NCBI GenBank assembly: GCA_002298915.1
Contig: DBML01000008.1
Coordinates: forward strand, 62,001-126,000
Length of the DNA stretch: 64,000 bases
Direction: 5' to 3'
Source of the DNA: Clostridium sp. UBA699
GTDB lineage: Bacteria > Bacillota > Clostridia > Clostridiales > Clostridiaceae
Shown here in pieces: positions 25,891 through 33,880 of this stretch. A program made the position numbers and the translations under genes. Position 1 is the first letter of the stretch; each line of letters starts with the position of its first letter. The notes under the pieces were generated by a model that made no database searches, was not told where the DNA came from, and was given only the letters and a program-made list of their open reading frames with translations.

Positions 25891-26571
25891 TTATTTTGCA
25901 CTGTTTTGCTGGCCGTACTGGTTTTTATAGTAGTCGACCATGCGCTCGGCGTCCTCAGCGCTTATCAGGTTGATGTGCCCCAGGTTTTTTGCGTAGGCAA
26001 GGATCTGTGCACTCTTTTCAGTAAGGACGCAGGACTTGTACGCCGCCTTCATGTTTTCGCCAATGCCGAGAGCTCCATGGTTTTTCAGCAGGACAGCTTT
26101 CCTGTCCTCTATCGCATGGCAGACGTTTTCCGCCAGCTCATCTGTTCCTGGAAGGGCATACTTGGCTATTCTGACGTTGCCTCCTATGTGCTGGATCATG
26201 TCCTCAACCATCATCGGTATGCCTATGCCCACCACAGCGCATGCTGTCGCAAAGGTGCTGTGCGTGTGGATTATGGCGTTGATCTCGCTTCTTTCCTCAT
26301 AGATCTTCATGTGCATCCTGAGCTCTGAAGTTGGTTTCCTTTCACCAAGCACTATGTTCCCGTCCCCGTCCAGAACAAGGACATCGTCGAGAGTAGTATC
26401 CTCATACTCCATGCCCGAAGGAGTAACAACGAAATATTCCTTGCCGTCGTGACTGACCCTCATGCTGAGGTTGCCCCAGGTTCCCACTATGAGGTGTTCC
26501 CTGTAAAGCTTGAGTGACATATCGACTATCTGCTGCCTTTCCTCTGTAAACAAATAATTCAACTCTTTCAT
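25891..26571 (-). CDS. Class II aldolase/adducin family sugar-phosphate aldolase
   Basis: 226 residues, close to L-fuculose-1-phosphate aldolase. Visible: GTWGNLSMRV (phosphate site), the acidic SELRMHM, the Zn-binding HTHSTFATACA and the later metal His in LLKNHGALGIG. Such enzymes cleave or dehydrate sugar 1-phosphates. It lies 30 bp after mtnA, and that pairing is known from the DHAP shunt, where 5-deoxyribulose 1-phosphate or methylthioribulose 1-phosphate is cleaved to DHAP and an aldehyde. A methylthioribulose-1-phosphate dehydratase (MtnB) or plain fuculose aldolase role is the alternative. No sugar kinase or nucleosidase gene lies nearby. Confidence 0.88.
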   Translation of the reverse strand: MKELNYLFTEERQQIVDMSLKLYREHLIVGTWGNLSMRVSHDGKEYFVVTPSGMEYEDTTLDDVLVLDGDGNIVLGERKPTSELRMHMKIYEERSEINAIIHTHSTFATACAVVGIGIPMMVEDMIQHIGGNVRIAKYALPGTDELAENVCHAIEDRKAVLLKNHGALGIGENMKAAYKSCVLTEKSAQILAYAKNLGHINLISAEDAERMVDYYKNQYGQQNSAK

Positions 26572-26601
26572 TTTTATCTTTCCCCTCTTATCATAAGAAA
26601 T

Positions 26602-27648
26602 CTATCTGAAAAGGTCTGATATTGCTTTTTCGTACGGTGGTTTAAGTATGCCCTTTTCTGTTATTATTCCGGTGATGTATTCGTTTGGAGTGACATCGAA
26701 AGCCGGATTGAACACGTTGACAGCATCCGGTGCGGTCTGGACGCCGAACAGGCTTCTGACCTCCTGCTTGCTTCTTTCCTCTATCTCTATCTCGCTGCCG
26801 CGCTTTAGGCTGATGTCTATTGTTGAAAGCGGCGCTGCGATGTAAAAGGGTATCCCGTGCTCCTTTGCCAGAACGGCCAGCGAGTAAGTCCCTATCTTGT
26901 TGGCAGTGTCCCCGTTCAGGGTTATCCTGTCGGCTCCCGTTATGACCAGGTCAACCTTACCTAGCCTCATCACGTACCCTGCCATGCTGTCCGTGATAAG
27001 CGTGCATGGTATCCCTTCCTGTGTCATCTCCCAAGCCGTAAGCCGTGCCCCCTGGAGAAGCGGCCTTGTCTCGTCTGCGTACACCTGGATCCCTTTTCCC
27101 GAAGCATGGGCAGCCCTTACGACTCCGAGTGCGGTGCCGTATGCAGCGGTGGCGAGAGCCCCCGCGTTGCAGTGGGTGAGGATGCTTGCTCCCTGCGGCA
27201 CGATTGCGTTTCCGTGCTCTCCTATCTTCATGTTGCATTCTATGTCTTCGGCGAACAGTATCTCCGCCTCCTTGAGCAGCATATCCCTGATCTCCTTTTC
27301 AGAAAACCCCGCACAAGCCTTGATAACCTCCTTAACCCTGTCCAGTGCCCAGAAAAGGTTGACCGCTGTAGGCCTTGTGGCTGCAAGCTCTTCAACTGCT
27401 TTTGCCACGTACCCAAGGAAAGCCTCCTTCGATCCCGCCTGCCCCAGCGCTTCCTGAGCCGCAAGCACGACTCCGTACGCTGCAGCTATACCGATCGCCG
27501 GAGCTCCTCTTACGGCGAGGCAGTTTATCGCATCTATCAGTGTCCCATAGTCCCTGCAGGTTATATATTCTTCCTTGACAGGCAGCTTTGTGCAGTCCAG
27601 GAGCACAAGGCTGTCGTCTTCCCATTTTATAGCTTTAACGTTATTCAT
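26602..27648 (-). CDS. mtnA: S-methyl-5-thioribose-1-phosphate isomerase (MtnA)
   Basis: 348 residues from ATG 27648, after GGGGG. It isomerises methylthioribose 1-phosphate, and in some bacteria 5-deoxyribose 1-phosphate, to the ketose. Seen: RGAPAIGIAAAYG, the catalytic Cys in THCNAGALATAAYGTALGV and the Asp in TGADRITLNGDTANKIGTY. It is divergent from cinA and followed by the class II aldolase. Other methionine-salvage genes (mtnK, W, X, D) are not present. Confidence 0.96.
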   Translation of the reverse strand: MNNVKAIKWEDDSLVLLDCTKLPVKEEYITCRDYGTLIDAINCLAVRGAPAIGIAAAYGVVLAAQEALGQAGSKEAFLGYVAKAVEELAATRPTAVNLFWALDRVKEVIKACAGFSEKEIRDMLLKEAEILFAEDIECNMKIGEHGNAIVPQGASILTHCNAGALATAAYGTALGVVRAAHASGKGIQVYADETRPLLQGARLTAWEMTQEGIPCTLITDSMAGYVMRLGKVDLVITGADRITLNGDTANKIGTYSLAVLAKEHGIPFYIAAPLSTIDISLKRGSEIEIEERSKQEVRSLFGVQTAPDAVNVFNPAFDVTPNEYITGIITEKGILKPPYEKAISDLFR

Positions 27649-27741
27649 AATTTCCCCCTTAACCATTTCGCAAGTTATATTCTATACCTTTTTGACTTTT
27701 TTCGAAAGGTATTTTCTTAATTTATTTATTGCTTATTTTGC

Positions 27742-27747
27742 TATAAT
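27742..27747 (+). promoter_or_regulatory. -10 box of the cinA promoter
   Basis: TATAAT about 38 bp before the cinA start, in the 137-bp divergent spacer between mtnA and cinA. The -35 hexamer is not obvious. Confidence 0.4.
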
Positions 27748-27785
27748 ATATAGATAGCACAAATAATTTTCACGGAGGGATGGAT

Positions 27786-29018
27786 ATGAATGCAGAAGTA
27801 ATCGCCGTAGGCACCGAGATACTGCTGGGCGACATTGTCAATACAAATTCTCAGTTCATTGCAAGGCGCCTTGCCGACTTCGGAATCCCCCTTTTCCACC
27901 AGTCTGTGGTAGGGGACAACAAGACGAGGCTCATGCAGGAGTTCGAGGACGCATTCGAAAGGTGCGAACTGATAATCACCACAGGCGGGCTGGGACCGAC
28001 AACGGATGACATAACGAAGGAGACCGCTGCGGAGTTTTTCGGCAAGACTATGGTTCTTGACGAGCCTTCCCTGGAAAAGCTGAAGGAAATGCTTGCAAAC
28101 AGGGGCTGCTCGCTTGGAGACGCAAACAGGAAGCAGGCCTGGTTCCCGGAAGGCTGCACCATTCTCCCCAACGACCACGGCACAGCACCAGGATGCATAA
28201 TAAGCGAAGGCGGCAGGACCATTATTGTTCTCCCGGGACCTCCAAGGGAAGTTTACCCGATGTTCGAAAACTATGTTGTCCCTTATCTCAAGAGCCTTGC
28301 AGACAGCGTCATAGTGTCCAGGGTGCTGAGGGTTATTGGCCTGGGAGAAAGCCTCATGGCATCCAGGGTCCAGGACATAATTGAGGGCAGCTCGAACCCT
28401 ACGGTTGCACCCTACGCCAAGCAGGGCGAGTCCATACTGAGGATCACTGCGAAGGCCGGGACAGAGGACCAGGGGCTGGAAATGATTGCGCCTGTCGAGA
28501 AGCTGATCCGCGAAAGGCTGGGAGAGGCCGTGTACGGTACCGACGACGAAACAATAGAAGCCGTCATAGCCCGGATGCTCATAAACAGGGACCTCACGAT
28601 ATCCGTCGCCGAGTCCTGCACCGGAGGCATGATATCCGCGAGGCTCATCGATTACCCGGGGATCTCCAAGGTCTTCATGGAAGGGTCTGTAACCTACAGC
28701 AACCAGGCCAAGGTGAGCAGGCTGGGGGTGAAAAAGGAAACCCTTGACAGGTTCGGTGCAGTCAGCGCAGAAACCGCTGTCGAGATGGCTGAGGGGATAG
28801 CAAGGACCTCAGGAACGAGCATCGGGCTTTCAACCACAGGAATCGCGGGACCGGAGGGCGGCACGGATGAAAAGCCTGTCGGGCTCGTCTACATAGGCCT
28901 TTCTGTGAACGGAAAATCTTCCTATATTAAATGCAATTTCTCGGGGACGCGGGACATGATAAGACTGAGGGCGACGATATCTGCCCTGGACCTCCTGAGG
29001 AAAGCTCTGCTGAAATGA
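27786..29018 (+). CDS. cinA: CinA: competence/damage-inducible protein, NMN amidase domain
   Basis: 410 residues from ATG 27786, 7 nt after GGAGG; the ATG two codons earlier is too close to the site. N-terminal MoCF-type domain (EVIAVGTEILLGDIVNTN, GGLGPTTDDITKE) with ADP-ribose/CoA-type pyrophosphatase relatives, and C-terminal CinA domain (about 255-410) with VAESCTGGMISARL and the catalytic Ser/Lys region SVTYSNQAK, which deamidates nicotinamide mononucleotide. A single-gene unit ended by a bidirectional terminator. Confidence 0.96.
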   Translation: MNAEVIAVGTEILLGDIVNTNSQFIARRLADFGIPLFHQSVVGDNKTRLMQEFEDAFERCELIITTGGLGPTTDDITKETAAEFFGKTMVLDEPSLEKLKEMLANRGCSLGDANRKQAWFPEGCTILPNDHGTAPGCIISEGGRTIIVLPGPPREVYPMFENYVVPYLKSLADSVIVSRVLRVIGLGESLMASRVQDIIEGSSNPTVAPYAKQGESILRITAKAGTEDQGLEMIAPVEKLIRERLGEAVYGTDDETIEAVIARMLINRDLTISVAESCTGGMISARLIDYPGISKVFMEGSVTYSNQAKVSRLGVKKETLDRFGAVSAETAVEMAEGIARTSGTSIGLSTTGIAGPEGGTDEKPVGLVYIGLSVNGKSSYIKCNFSGTRDMIRLRATISALDLLRKALLK

Positions 29019-29067
29019 AAAGACCATCAGGCCGGCGATTAAACTCGACAGCCTGATGGTCTTTTTA
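29019..29067. terminator. Bidirectional terminator cinA / HesB-like selenoprotein
   Basis: A 14-bp stem AAAGACCATCAGGC/GCCTGATGGTCTTT is flanked by A and T runs. It starts at the cinA stop and ends 5 bp before the minus-strand selenoprotein stop. Confidence 0.9.
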
Positions 29068-29071
29068 TGCT

Positions 29072-29380
29072 TTAATGCTGGATCCTTACGCCCAGAACCC
29101 CGAAGGTCGGTTTCGCGAAAGGTAGCTGCGGATGCTGGATTATGGCCACCTCGTCATCCATCTTCAACTCCTTTGCGATGAACACCTTCACGCCGTCAAC
29201 TTCGAACTTGTTGTAAAGGTAGTCCTCCACTTCGCTCTCATGAACCGCTTTGACCCTGATACTCAGGGTCTGGTTAGTTGTCCCGTCTCAGCAGGACAGG
29301 TTGACAGTTATGGTCCTGACCACGAAGCTCAGTCCCGTCTTTTTGGCGTAGTTCAGCGCCTTGTCCTTTATCGTTATCAC
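29072..29380 (-). CDS. HesB-like small selenoprotein with Cys-Sec motif (contains Sec)
   Basis: 102 residues from GTG 29380, three nt after the malic enzyme stop, with GAGGAG about 10 nt upstream, if the in-frame UGA at 29288-29290 is read as selenocysteine (Sec31). The product begins VITIKDKALNYAKKTG, has NLSC-Sec-DGTTNQTLSIRV in the middle and ends FGVLGVRIQH. This fits the HesB/IscA-like 'CC/Se motif' family, where a Cys-Cys or Cys-Sec pair is followed by Gly; the function is unknown but presumably redox. A perfect 8-bp hairpin begins 17 nt past the UGA. The frame is open before and after the UGA, and the gene sits in an otherwise unexplained 300-bp gap. No ATG-initiated ORF covers it, so automatic calls may miss it. 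Confidence 0.88.
29252..29270 (-). other. Candidate SECIS hairpin of the HesB-like selenoprotein
   Basis: GACCCTGA/TCAGGGTC, eight perfect pairs with loop GTA, starting 17 nt after the UGA. Position, stem and G-U in the loop fit a bacterial SECIS. Confidence 0.75.
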
Positions 29381-29383
29381 TTG

Positions 29384-30559
29384 TTACACTCTCCTCGCGA
29401 TCCCCATCTGAACCGCAATCTTCTTTACCGCCTCGGCAACCGAGCTGCAGACCCTCTTGTCGAACACGTCTGGGATTATATAATCCTCCTTCAGCTCCTC
29501 ATCAGTGATAAGGCTTGCTATCCCCTTCGCTGCTGCAAGCTTCATGTCGTCGTTTATCTCAGAGGCCCTCACGTCAAGAGCTCCCCTGAATATTCCGGGG
29601 AATATGAGCACGTTGTTTATCTGGTTAGGGAAGTCGGACCTTCCGGTGGCAACCACCCTCGCGCCACCTTCCTTTGCAAGGTCAGGCATTATCTCCGGCA
29701 CAGGGTTTGCCATTGCGAATATTATGCTGTCCTTGTTCATAGATGCGACCATCTCCTTTGTGACGATCCCGGGCGCAGATACGCCTACGAACACATCCCT
29801 TCCGACCAGGATATCTGCCAGCTTTCCGCTTTTCTTTTTCCTGTTGGTGAGCTTCGCCATTTCCTGCTGAGCCGGATTCAGGGTTTCGTCCCCTTCGACA
29901 AGGGCTCCCTTTATGTCGCACATGATGACATCTGCAGCTCCTGCCTTAAGAAGCAGCTTAGTTATGGCGGTTCCTGCCGATCCAGCTCCGTTAACCACTA
30001 TCTTCGCGCTCTCCAGCTTCTTGCCAACAAGCTTCAGGGCATTGTACATGCCCGCAAGCACTACGACGGCAGTTCCGTGCTGGTCATCGTGGAAAACCGG
30101 TATGTCGAGCTCCTTTTTGAGCCTGTCTTCTATATAGAAGCATTCCGGAGCCTTTATGTCCTCCAGGTTTATGCCTCCGAAAACAGGAGATATCAGCTTC
30201 ACCGTCTTGATGATTTCATCAGGATCCTTGCTGTCGATGCATATAGGGAATGCGTCGACCCCACCGAACTCCTTGAACAGGAGCGCTTTTCCTTCCATAA
30301 CAGGAAGTCCGGCGCCTGCTCCGATGTCTCCGAGCCCCAGTACCGCCGTTCCGTTTGTGACTATAGCCACCATGTTCCCTTTTATTGTGTATTCATACAT
30401 TTTTTCCTTGTCCTTTGCTATCTCAAGGCAAGGCTCCGCTACTCCCGGAGTGTACGCTATGGAAAGGTCCTCCCTTGTCTTGACGGGTATCTTGCCCACA
30501 ACCTCAAGCTTTCCCCTGTTTTCCCTGTGCACTCTCAGTGCTTCTTCTTTTAATCCCAT
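29384..30559 (-). CDS. NAD(P)-dependent malic enzyme
   Basis: 391 residues, the short bacterial form without a phosphotransacetylase domain. It decarboxylates malate to pyruvate. Visible: the catalytic Tyr in AYTPGVAEPCLEIAKD, the Lys in EGKALLFKEFGG, metal ligands in NLEDIKAPECFYIE and FHDDQHGTAVV, and the nucleotide fold IVVNGAGSAGTAITKLL. It lies between nth upstream (5 bp) and the Sec-containing HesB-like gene downstream, all probably one transcript. Confidence 0.97.
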   Translation of the reverse strand: MGLKEEALRVHRENRGKLEVVGKIPVKTREDLSIAYTPGVAEPCLEIAKDKEKMYEYTIKGNMVAIVTNGTAVLGLGDIGAGAGLPVMEGKALLFKEFGGVDAFPICIDSKDPDEIIKTVKLISPVFGGINLEDIKAPECFYIEDRLKKELDIPVFHDDQHGTAVVVLAGMYNALKLVGKKLESAKIVVNGAGSAGTAITKLLLKAGAADVIMCDIKGALVEGDETLNPAQQEMAKLTNRKKKSGKLADILVGRDVFVGVSAPGIVTKEMVASMNKDSIIFAMANPVPEIMPDLAKEGGARVVATGRSDFPNQINNVLIFPGIFRGALDVRASEINDDMKLAAAKGIASLITDEELKEDYIIPDVFDKRVCSSVAEAVKKIAVQMGIARRV

Positions 30560-30563
30560 CCAC

Positions 30564-31190
30564 TTAATCTCCTTTTGTAAAATATGAACAATACGGTGCC
30601 AGAGGGCACTCGCAGCATTTCGGATTCCTTGCAGAGCAAAGGTTCCTTCCGTGTGCTATAAGGAGATGGTGTGCGTATCCCCACATCTCCTCCGGAAAAG
30701 CCTTCATCAGGCCCTTTTCCACGACCTCCGGTGTCTTTCCTTTTGCTATGCCAAGCCTGTTCGAAACCCTGAACACATGGGTGTCCACCGCTATGGCAGG
30801 CTTGCCGAAGGCGTTTGCGAGGACAACGTTTGCCGTCTTCCTCCCAACTCCGGGAAGCTTCAGCAGCTCCTCTATCGTGTCGGGGACTTCGCCGTTGAAT
30901 TCAGCCGCAAGCATAACGGTCGCGGCAAGTATGTTCCTGCTCTTGTTTTTGTACAATCCGCAGCTTTTTATCTTTTCCCCCAGCTCCTCTTCTGTAAGCT
31001 CCAGCATTTTTGCAGGAGTGTTGTATTCCTTGAACAACTCCCCGGTGATTATGTTCACCCTTACATCCGTGCACTGCGCCGAAAGTATCGTCGCAACAAG
31101 CAGCTCGTACGGGGTGCTGAAGTTCAGAGCGCATTTCACGTCCGGGTAGGTTTTAATGAGCAAATCCAGTATCATATCCGCTTTTTTCAA
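30564..31190 (-). CDS. nth: Endonuclease III
   Basis: 208 residues. A DNA glycosylase/AP lyase for oxidised pyrimidines. The helix-hairpin-helix LPGVGRKTANVVL carries the catalytic Lys, VDTHVFRVSNRLG the catalytic Asp, and the C-terminal C-x6-C-x2-C-x5-C (CSARNPKCCECPLAPYC) binds a 4Fe-4S cluster. It starts one base after the plsC stop. Confidence 0.98.
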   Translation of the reverse strand: MKKADMILDLLIKTYPDVKCALNFSTPYELLVATILSAQCTDVRVNIITGELFKEYNTPAKMLELTEEELGEKIKSCGLYKNKSRNILAATVMLAAEFNGEVPDTIEELLKLPGVGRKTANVVLANAFGKPAIAVDTHVFRVSNRLGIAKGKTPEVVEKGLMKAFPEEMWGYAHHLLIAHGRNLCSARNPKCCECPLAPYCSYFTKGD

Positions 31191-31889
31191 TTATTTGTAC
31201 ACTCCCCTGTAGGATTCCGGAAGAAGCGAAGCTATGCTCTTCATCATCAGGTTAAGGATACGTTCATCGTAGTCCCTCCTGTCCTCATCCTTTTCCCTGG
31301 GCGATATTTCAAGAGGCTTGCCTATGTTCACGTTGACGTCTGCGTAGTTGAAATCCTCAAGGGCCATGTCCTTTTCGTTTATCGGAAGCAGCTTGTCGGT
31401 GCCGCTCATGCCCACAGGAATTACTGTAGCCTTTGACAGCCTCTGTATGAGAACGATTCCTTTCTTCGCCTCTATCATGGAGCCCACCCTGCTTCTGGTG
31501 CCCTCTGGGAATATGAGGACGTTGTTGCCGGCCCTTAGGCAGGTGACAACGTTCGATATCGCATCCTTGTCGGCAGCGTTCGGATGTATGTTTATGGTCT
31601 TGGTTATGGACATCCCCAGCCTGGTCAGCACATTGTCATCGAGCTTGACTCCGGCAACGAAGGTCAGGTCCTGATCCTTGAACACGGTGTTAAGCACCAG
31701 CGCATCCGAATTGCTCAGGTGGTTGCATATAAACAGTATAGGCTTCTTCACGCCTTTGAGGTTCTCCTTGCCGCTCACCTTGATATTTGCATATTTTTTT
31801 ATATATCCGTACAATATTTTGTTTGCCAGGAAGATAAGAGGTCTCTCTGGCAGCATGCCTATTAGCTTTGACATACCCGGAGAAATCAT
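31191..31889 (-). CDS. plsC: 1-acyl-sn-glycerol-3-phosphate acyltransferase
   Basis: 232 residues. Acylates lysophosphatidic acid to phosphatidic acid at the membrane. The HX4D motif is NHLSNSD, and the glycerol-phosphate-binding FPEGTRSR and later PVGMSG segments are present. It has a mildly hydrophobic N-terminus. Its stop directly abuts nth. Confidence 0.94.
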   Translation of the reverse strand: MISPGMSKLIGMLPERPLIFLANKILYGYIKKYANIKVSGKENLKGVKKPILFICNHLSNSDALVLNTVFKDQDLTFVAGVKLDDNVLTRLGMSITKTINIHPNAADKDAISNVVTCLRAGNNVLIFPEGTRSRVGSMIEAKKGIVLIQRLSKATVIPVGMSGTDKLLPINEKDMALEDFNYADVNVNIGKPLEISPREKDEDRRDYDERILNLMMKSIASLLPESYRGVYK

Positions 31890-31940
31890 TTAGAGTCCAC
31901 CTTTCTTATGCTAGTATTTAATAAAAACTTACATATTAAA

Positions 31941-32930
31941 TTATAGTTTGAAAACACGTAAAAGTCTATTGCAAATATCCTTAAGAATAGGTGATGCAAA
32001 GTCCTCTGCCCTTATCCTGTCCGCGGCCTCCCTTTCAAGCTGGAACAGGCTGATGAGCGCGTTCCTCTGCAGGATCGCCTTCCCCCTCCAGCCGCAGGAG
32101 GTCCTCCTGTACCTTTCCCTGAAAAGGCTGCCGCTCATGAACGCGATCTCCTCCGGGTCCGGATTGCACATGAACCCGTAGGGTCTGAAGCATTCCAGGG
32201 CGGATCTCTCCGCTTCCCAGTTGAAGGGGCATGCATCCTGGCAGGTGTCGCACCCGAAAAGCCTCCCGCCAAGCCTTGTGAGCCAGCTGTCCTCGAGCTC
32301 CTTTTTCTGCATTATGTATGAGAGACAAATGTTTGGGTTGTCCTGCTTCAGGGATCCCGTGGGGCATGCCTCGACGCAGCGCGAACAGCCCCCGCACAGG
32401 TTGTGTGCCGGAGCGTCTTCCTCTATCTCCAGGTCTGTGATTATCTCCCCGAGGAATACGTAGGAGCCGTACTTCCTCGTTATGAGCATGTTGTTTTTGC
32501 CTATGAACCCGATCCCGCTCATAGAGGCTATGTACCTCTCCGGCAGGGAGTTGCTGTCGACGAAGTGCTCCGCCTTCCCTCCGAGCTCCCCGATTCGTGC
32601 GCATATTTTTTCAAGGTAATGGTTGACTGCGGCATGGTAGTCCATGCCCTGCGTGTACTTAGAGAAGTGCGCTTTGCCCTCGCCGCTGCAGTCTGTTTCC
32701 CCATGAAAATAGGGAAAAGCGACAGATACTATCGTTTTCCCGTTTTCCATGTAAAGGAAGGGATTCACCCTCCTGCCTATGTCTTCTTCTTCGAACTCGT
32801 TCCGGACATTCCTGTCCTTTCTTGCATTATAATTGGATATCAGCTCGGTGTATTTGCGGCACTTTGAAAACCCCACAAGCTCGAGCCCGAGGCTCCTGGC
32901 GTATTCCATTATAGACTCCTTGCAGTCCAT
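31941..32930 (-). CDS. queG: Epoxyqueuosine reductase
   Basis: 329 residues. The last step of queuosine synthesis in tRNA: cobalamin- and iron-sulfur-dependent reduction of epoxyqueuosine. The two 4Fe-4S motifs are present: CGGCSRCVEACPTG and, after a loop, CDTCQDACPFN. The N-terminal LGLELVGFSKC and DYHAAVNHYLEK segments fit the cobalamin-binding domain. It lacks the C-terminal HEAT repeat of longer homologues. It follows cysE by 23 bp. Confidence 0.95.
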   Translation of the reverse strand: MDCKESIMEYARSLGLELVGFSKCRKYTELISNYNARKDRNVRNEFEEEDIGRRVNPFLYMENGKTIVSVAFPYFHGETDCSGEGKAHFSKYTQGMDYHAAVNHYLEKICARIGELGGKAEHFVDSNSLPERYIASMSGIGFIGKNNMLITRKYGSYVFLGEIITDLEIEEDAPAHNLCGGCSRCVEACPTGSLKQDNPNICLSYIMQKKELEDSWLTRLGGRLFGCDTCQDACPFNWEAERSALECFRPYGFMCNPDPEEIAFMSGSLFRERYRRTSCGWRGKAILQRNALISLFQLEREAADRIRAEDFASPILKDICNRLLRVFKL

Positions 32931-32953
32931 GCAAACTGATTCCCCTTCTTTTT

Positions 32954-33532
32954 CTAAATTACCATTTCGTTGAACAGGTAATGGACGTTATGCTCAACTA
33001 TCTGCGCCGGCATCTTCTTAAGGACGACCCTTGCAGGTATCCCTACCGCAGTCGAGTCTGCAGGTACGTCCTTGAGAACTACCGCATTGGCTCCCACCTT
33101 TGCGTTCGCCCCTACCGTTACGTTGCCCAGCACCTTGGCTCCTCCTCCTATTATAGCATTATCCTCGACTGTCGGGTGCCTTTTTCCGCTGTTGTCTTTG
33201 CCTGTTGCGCCCAGGGTCACGCCGTGGTACATATGGACATGGTCTCCTATAACGGTGGTTTCTCCGATCACTACTCCCATCCCGTGGTCTATGAAGAAGC
33301 CTTTCCCGATCGTCGCTCCCGGGTGGATCTCAATCCCGGTGAGGCCCCTGGCAATCTGGGATATCAGCCTGGCCGTAAAGAAGAACTTCTTAATGTACAG
33401 CTTGTTGGCAATCCTGTAGGCTATGAGGGCATGCACGAACGGGTAGAGTATCAGGTCGATTTTCTTTCGGGCTGCAGGATCCCTCTTCATGATATTGTTC
33501 AGGTCATAGTTAAGGTCTCTGATGAATTTCAT
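32954..33532 (-). CDS. cysE: Serine O-acetyltransferase
   Basis: 192 residues, the short form (EpsC-like) without the long N-terminal extension. It acetylates serine with acetyl-CoA as the first step to cysteine. Left-handed beta-helix hexapeptide repeats run from HPGATIGKGFFIDHG through VIGETTVIGDHVHMYHGVTLG to VGIPARVV; the catalytic His-Asp region is FIDHGMG with MYHGVTLG. A cysteine-type T-box leader lies upstream, so it is induced when tRNA-Cys is uncharged. Confidence 0.97.
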   Translation of the reverse strand: MKFIRDLNYDLNNIMKRDPAARKKIDLILYPFVHALIAYRIANKLYIKKFFFTARLISQIARGLTGIEIHPGATIGKGFFIDHGMGVVIGETTVIGDHVHMYHGVTLGATGKDNSGKRHPTVEDNAIIGGGAKVLGNVTVGANAKVGANAVVLKDVPADSTAVGIPARVVLKKMPAQIVEHNVHYLFNEMVI

Positions 33533-33552
33533 TTGTTTTCCTCCTTTTTTTC

Positions 33553-33840
33553 AAAAAAAATAACTTCGTCTCTATCAAAAGAGACGAAGTAACACTCCGC
33601 GGTTCCACTCCAATTAGGCTAAAAGCCTCAGCTCTGTCGAGCACGCTGCATGCTCTATCGCTATAACGGGTGAACCCGGTGCAGCCTACTCGCATTTCGG
33701 TGCACAACTCCGAAGGGCACTTCGAACAGATTTCATTTATGGACCTCTCAGCCTTGGGCCCACTCTCTTTAAACTTCCTCTGGACTACTTTCCTTCTTCT
33801 CAGTTTTTATTTCCGAGTATTTAACTATGAATTAATAATA
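33553..33840 (-). promoter_or_regulatory. T-box riboswitch (probably Cys) of cysE
   Basis: The antiterminator bulge sequence TGGAGTGGAACCGCGG lies at 33597-33612 (minus strand), followed by the terminator ACTTCGTCTCT/AGAGACGAAGT (33562-33590) and a T-run. Upstream, CCGAAATGCGAGTAG offers TGC (Cys) as specifier codon. It would read tRNA-Cys charging and let transcription into cysE and queG. The 5' limit is approximate. Confidence 0.92.
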
Positions 33841-33880
33841 ATGTATTTCAACATTCATGTCAATAGTATTTTTTTGAATT

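Noticed and set aside
29132..30553. 473-codon plus-strand ORF opposite malic enzyme
   Set aside because: Antisense to malic enzyme and to the HesB-like selenoprotein, with no ribosome site; a shadow.
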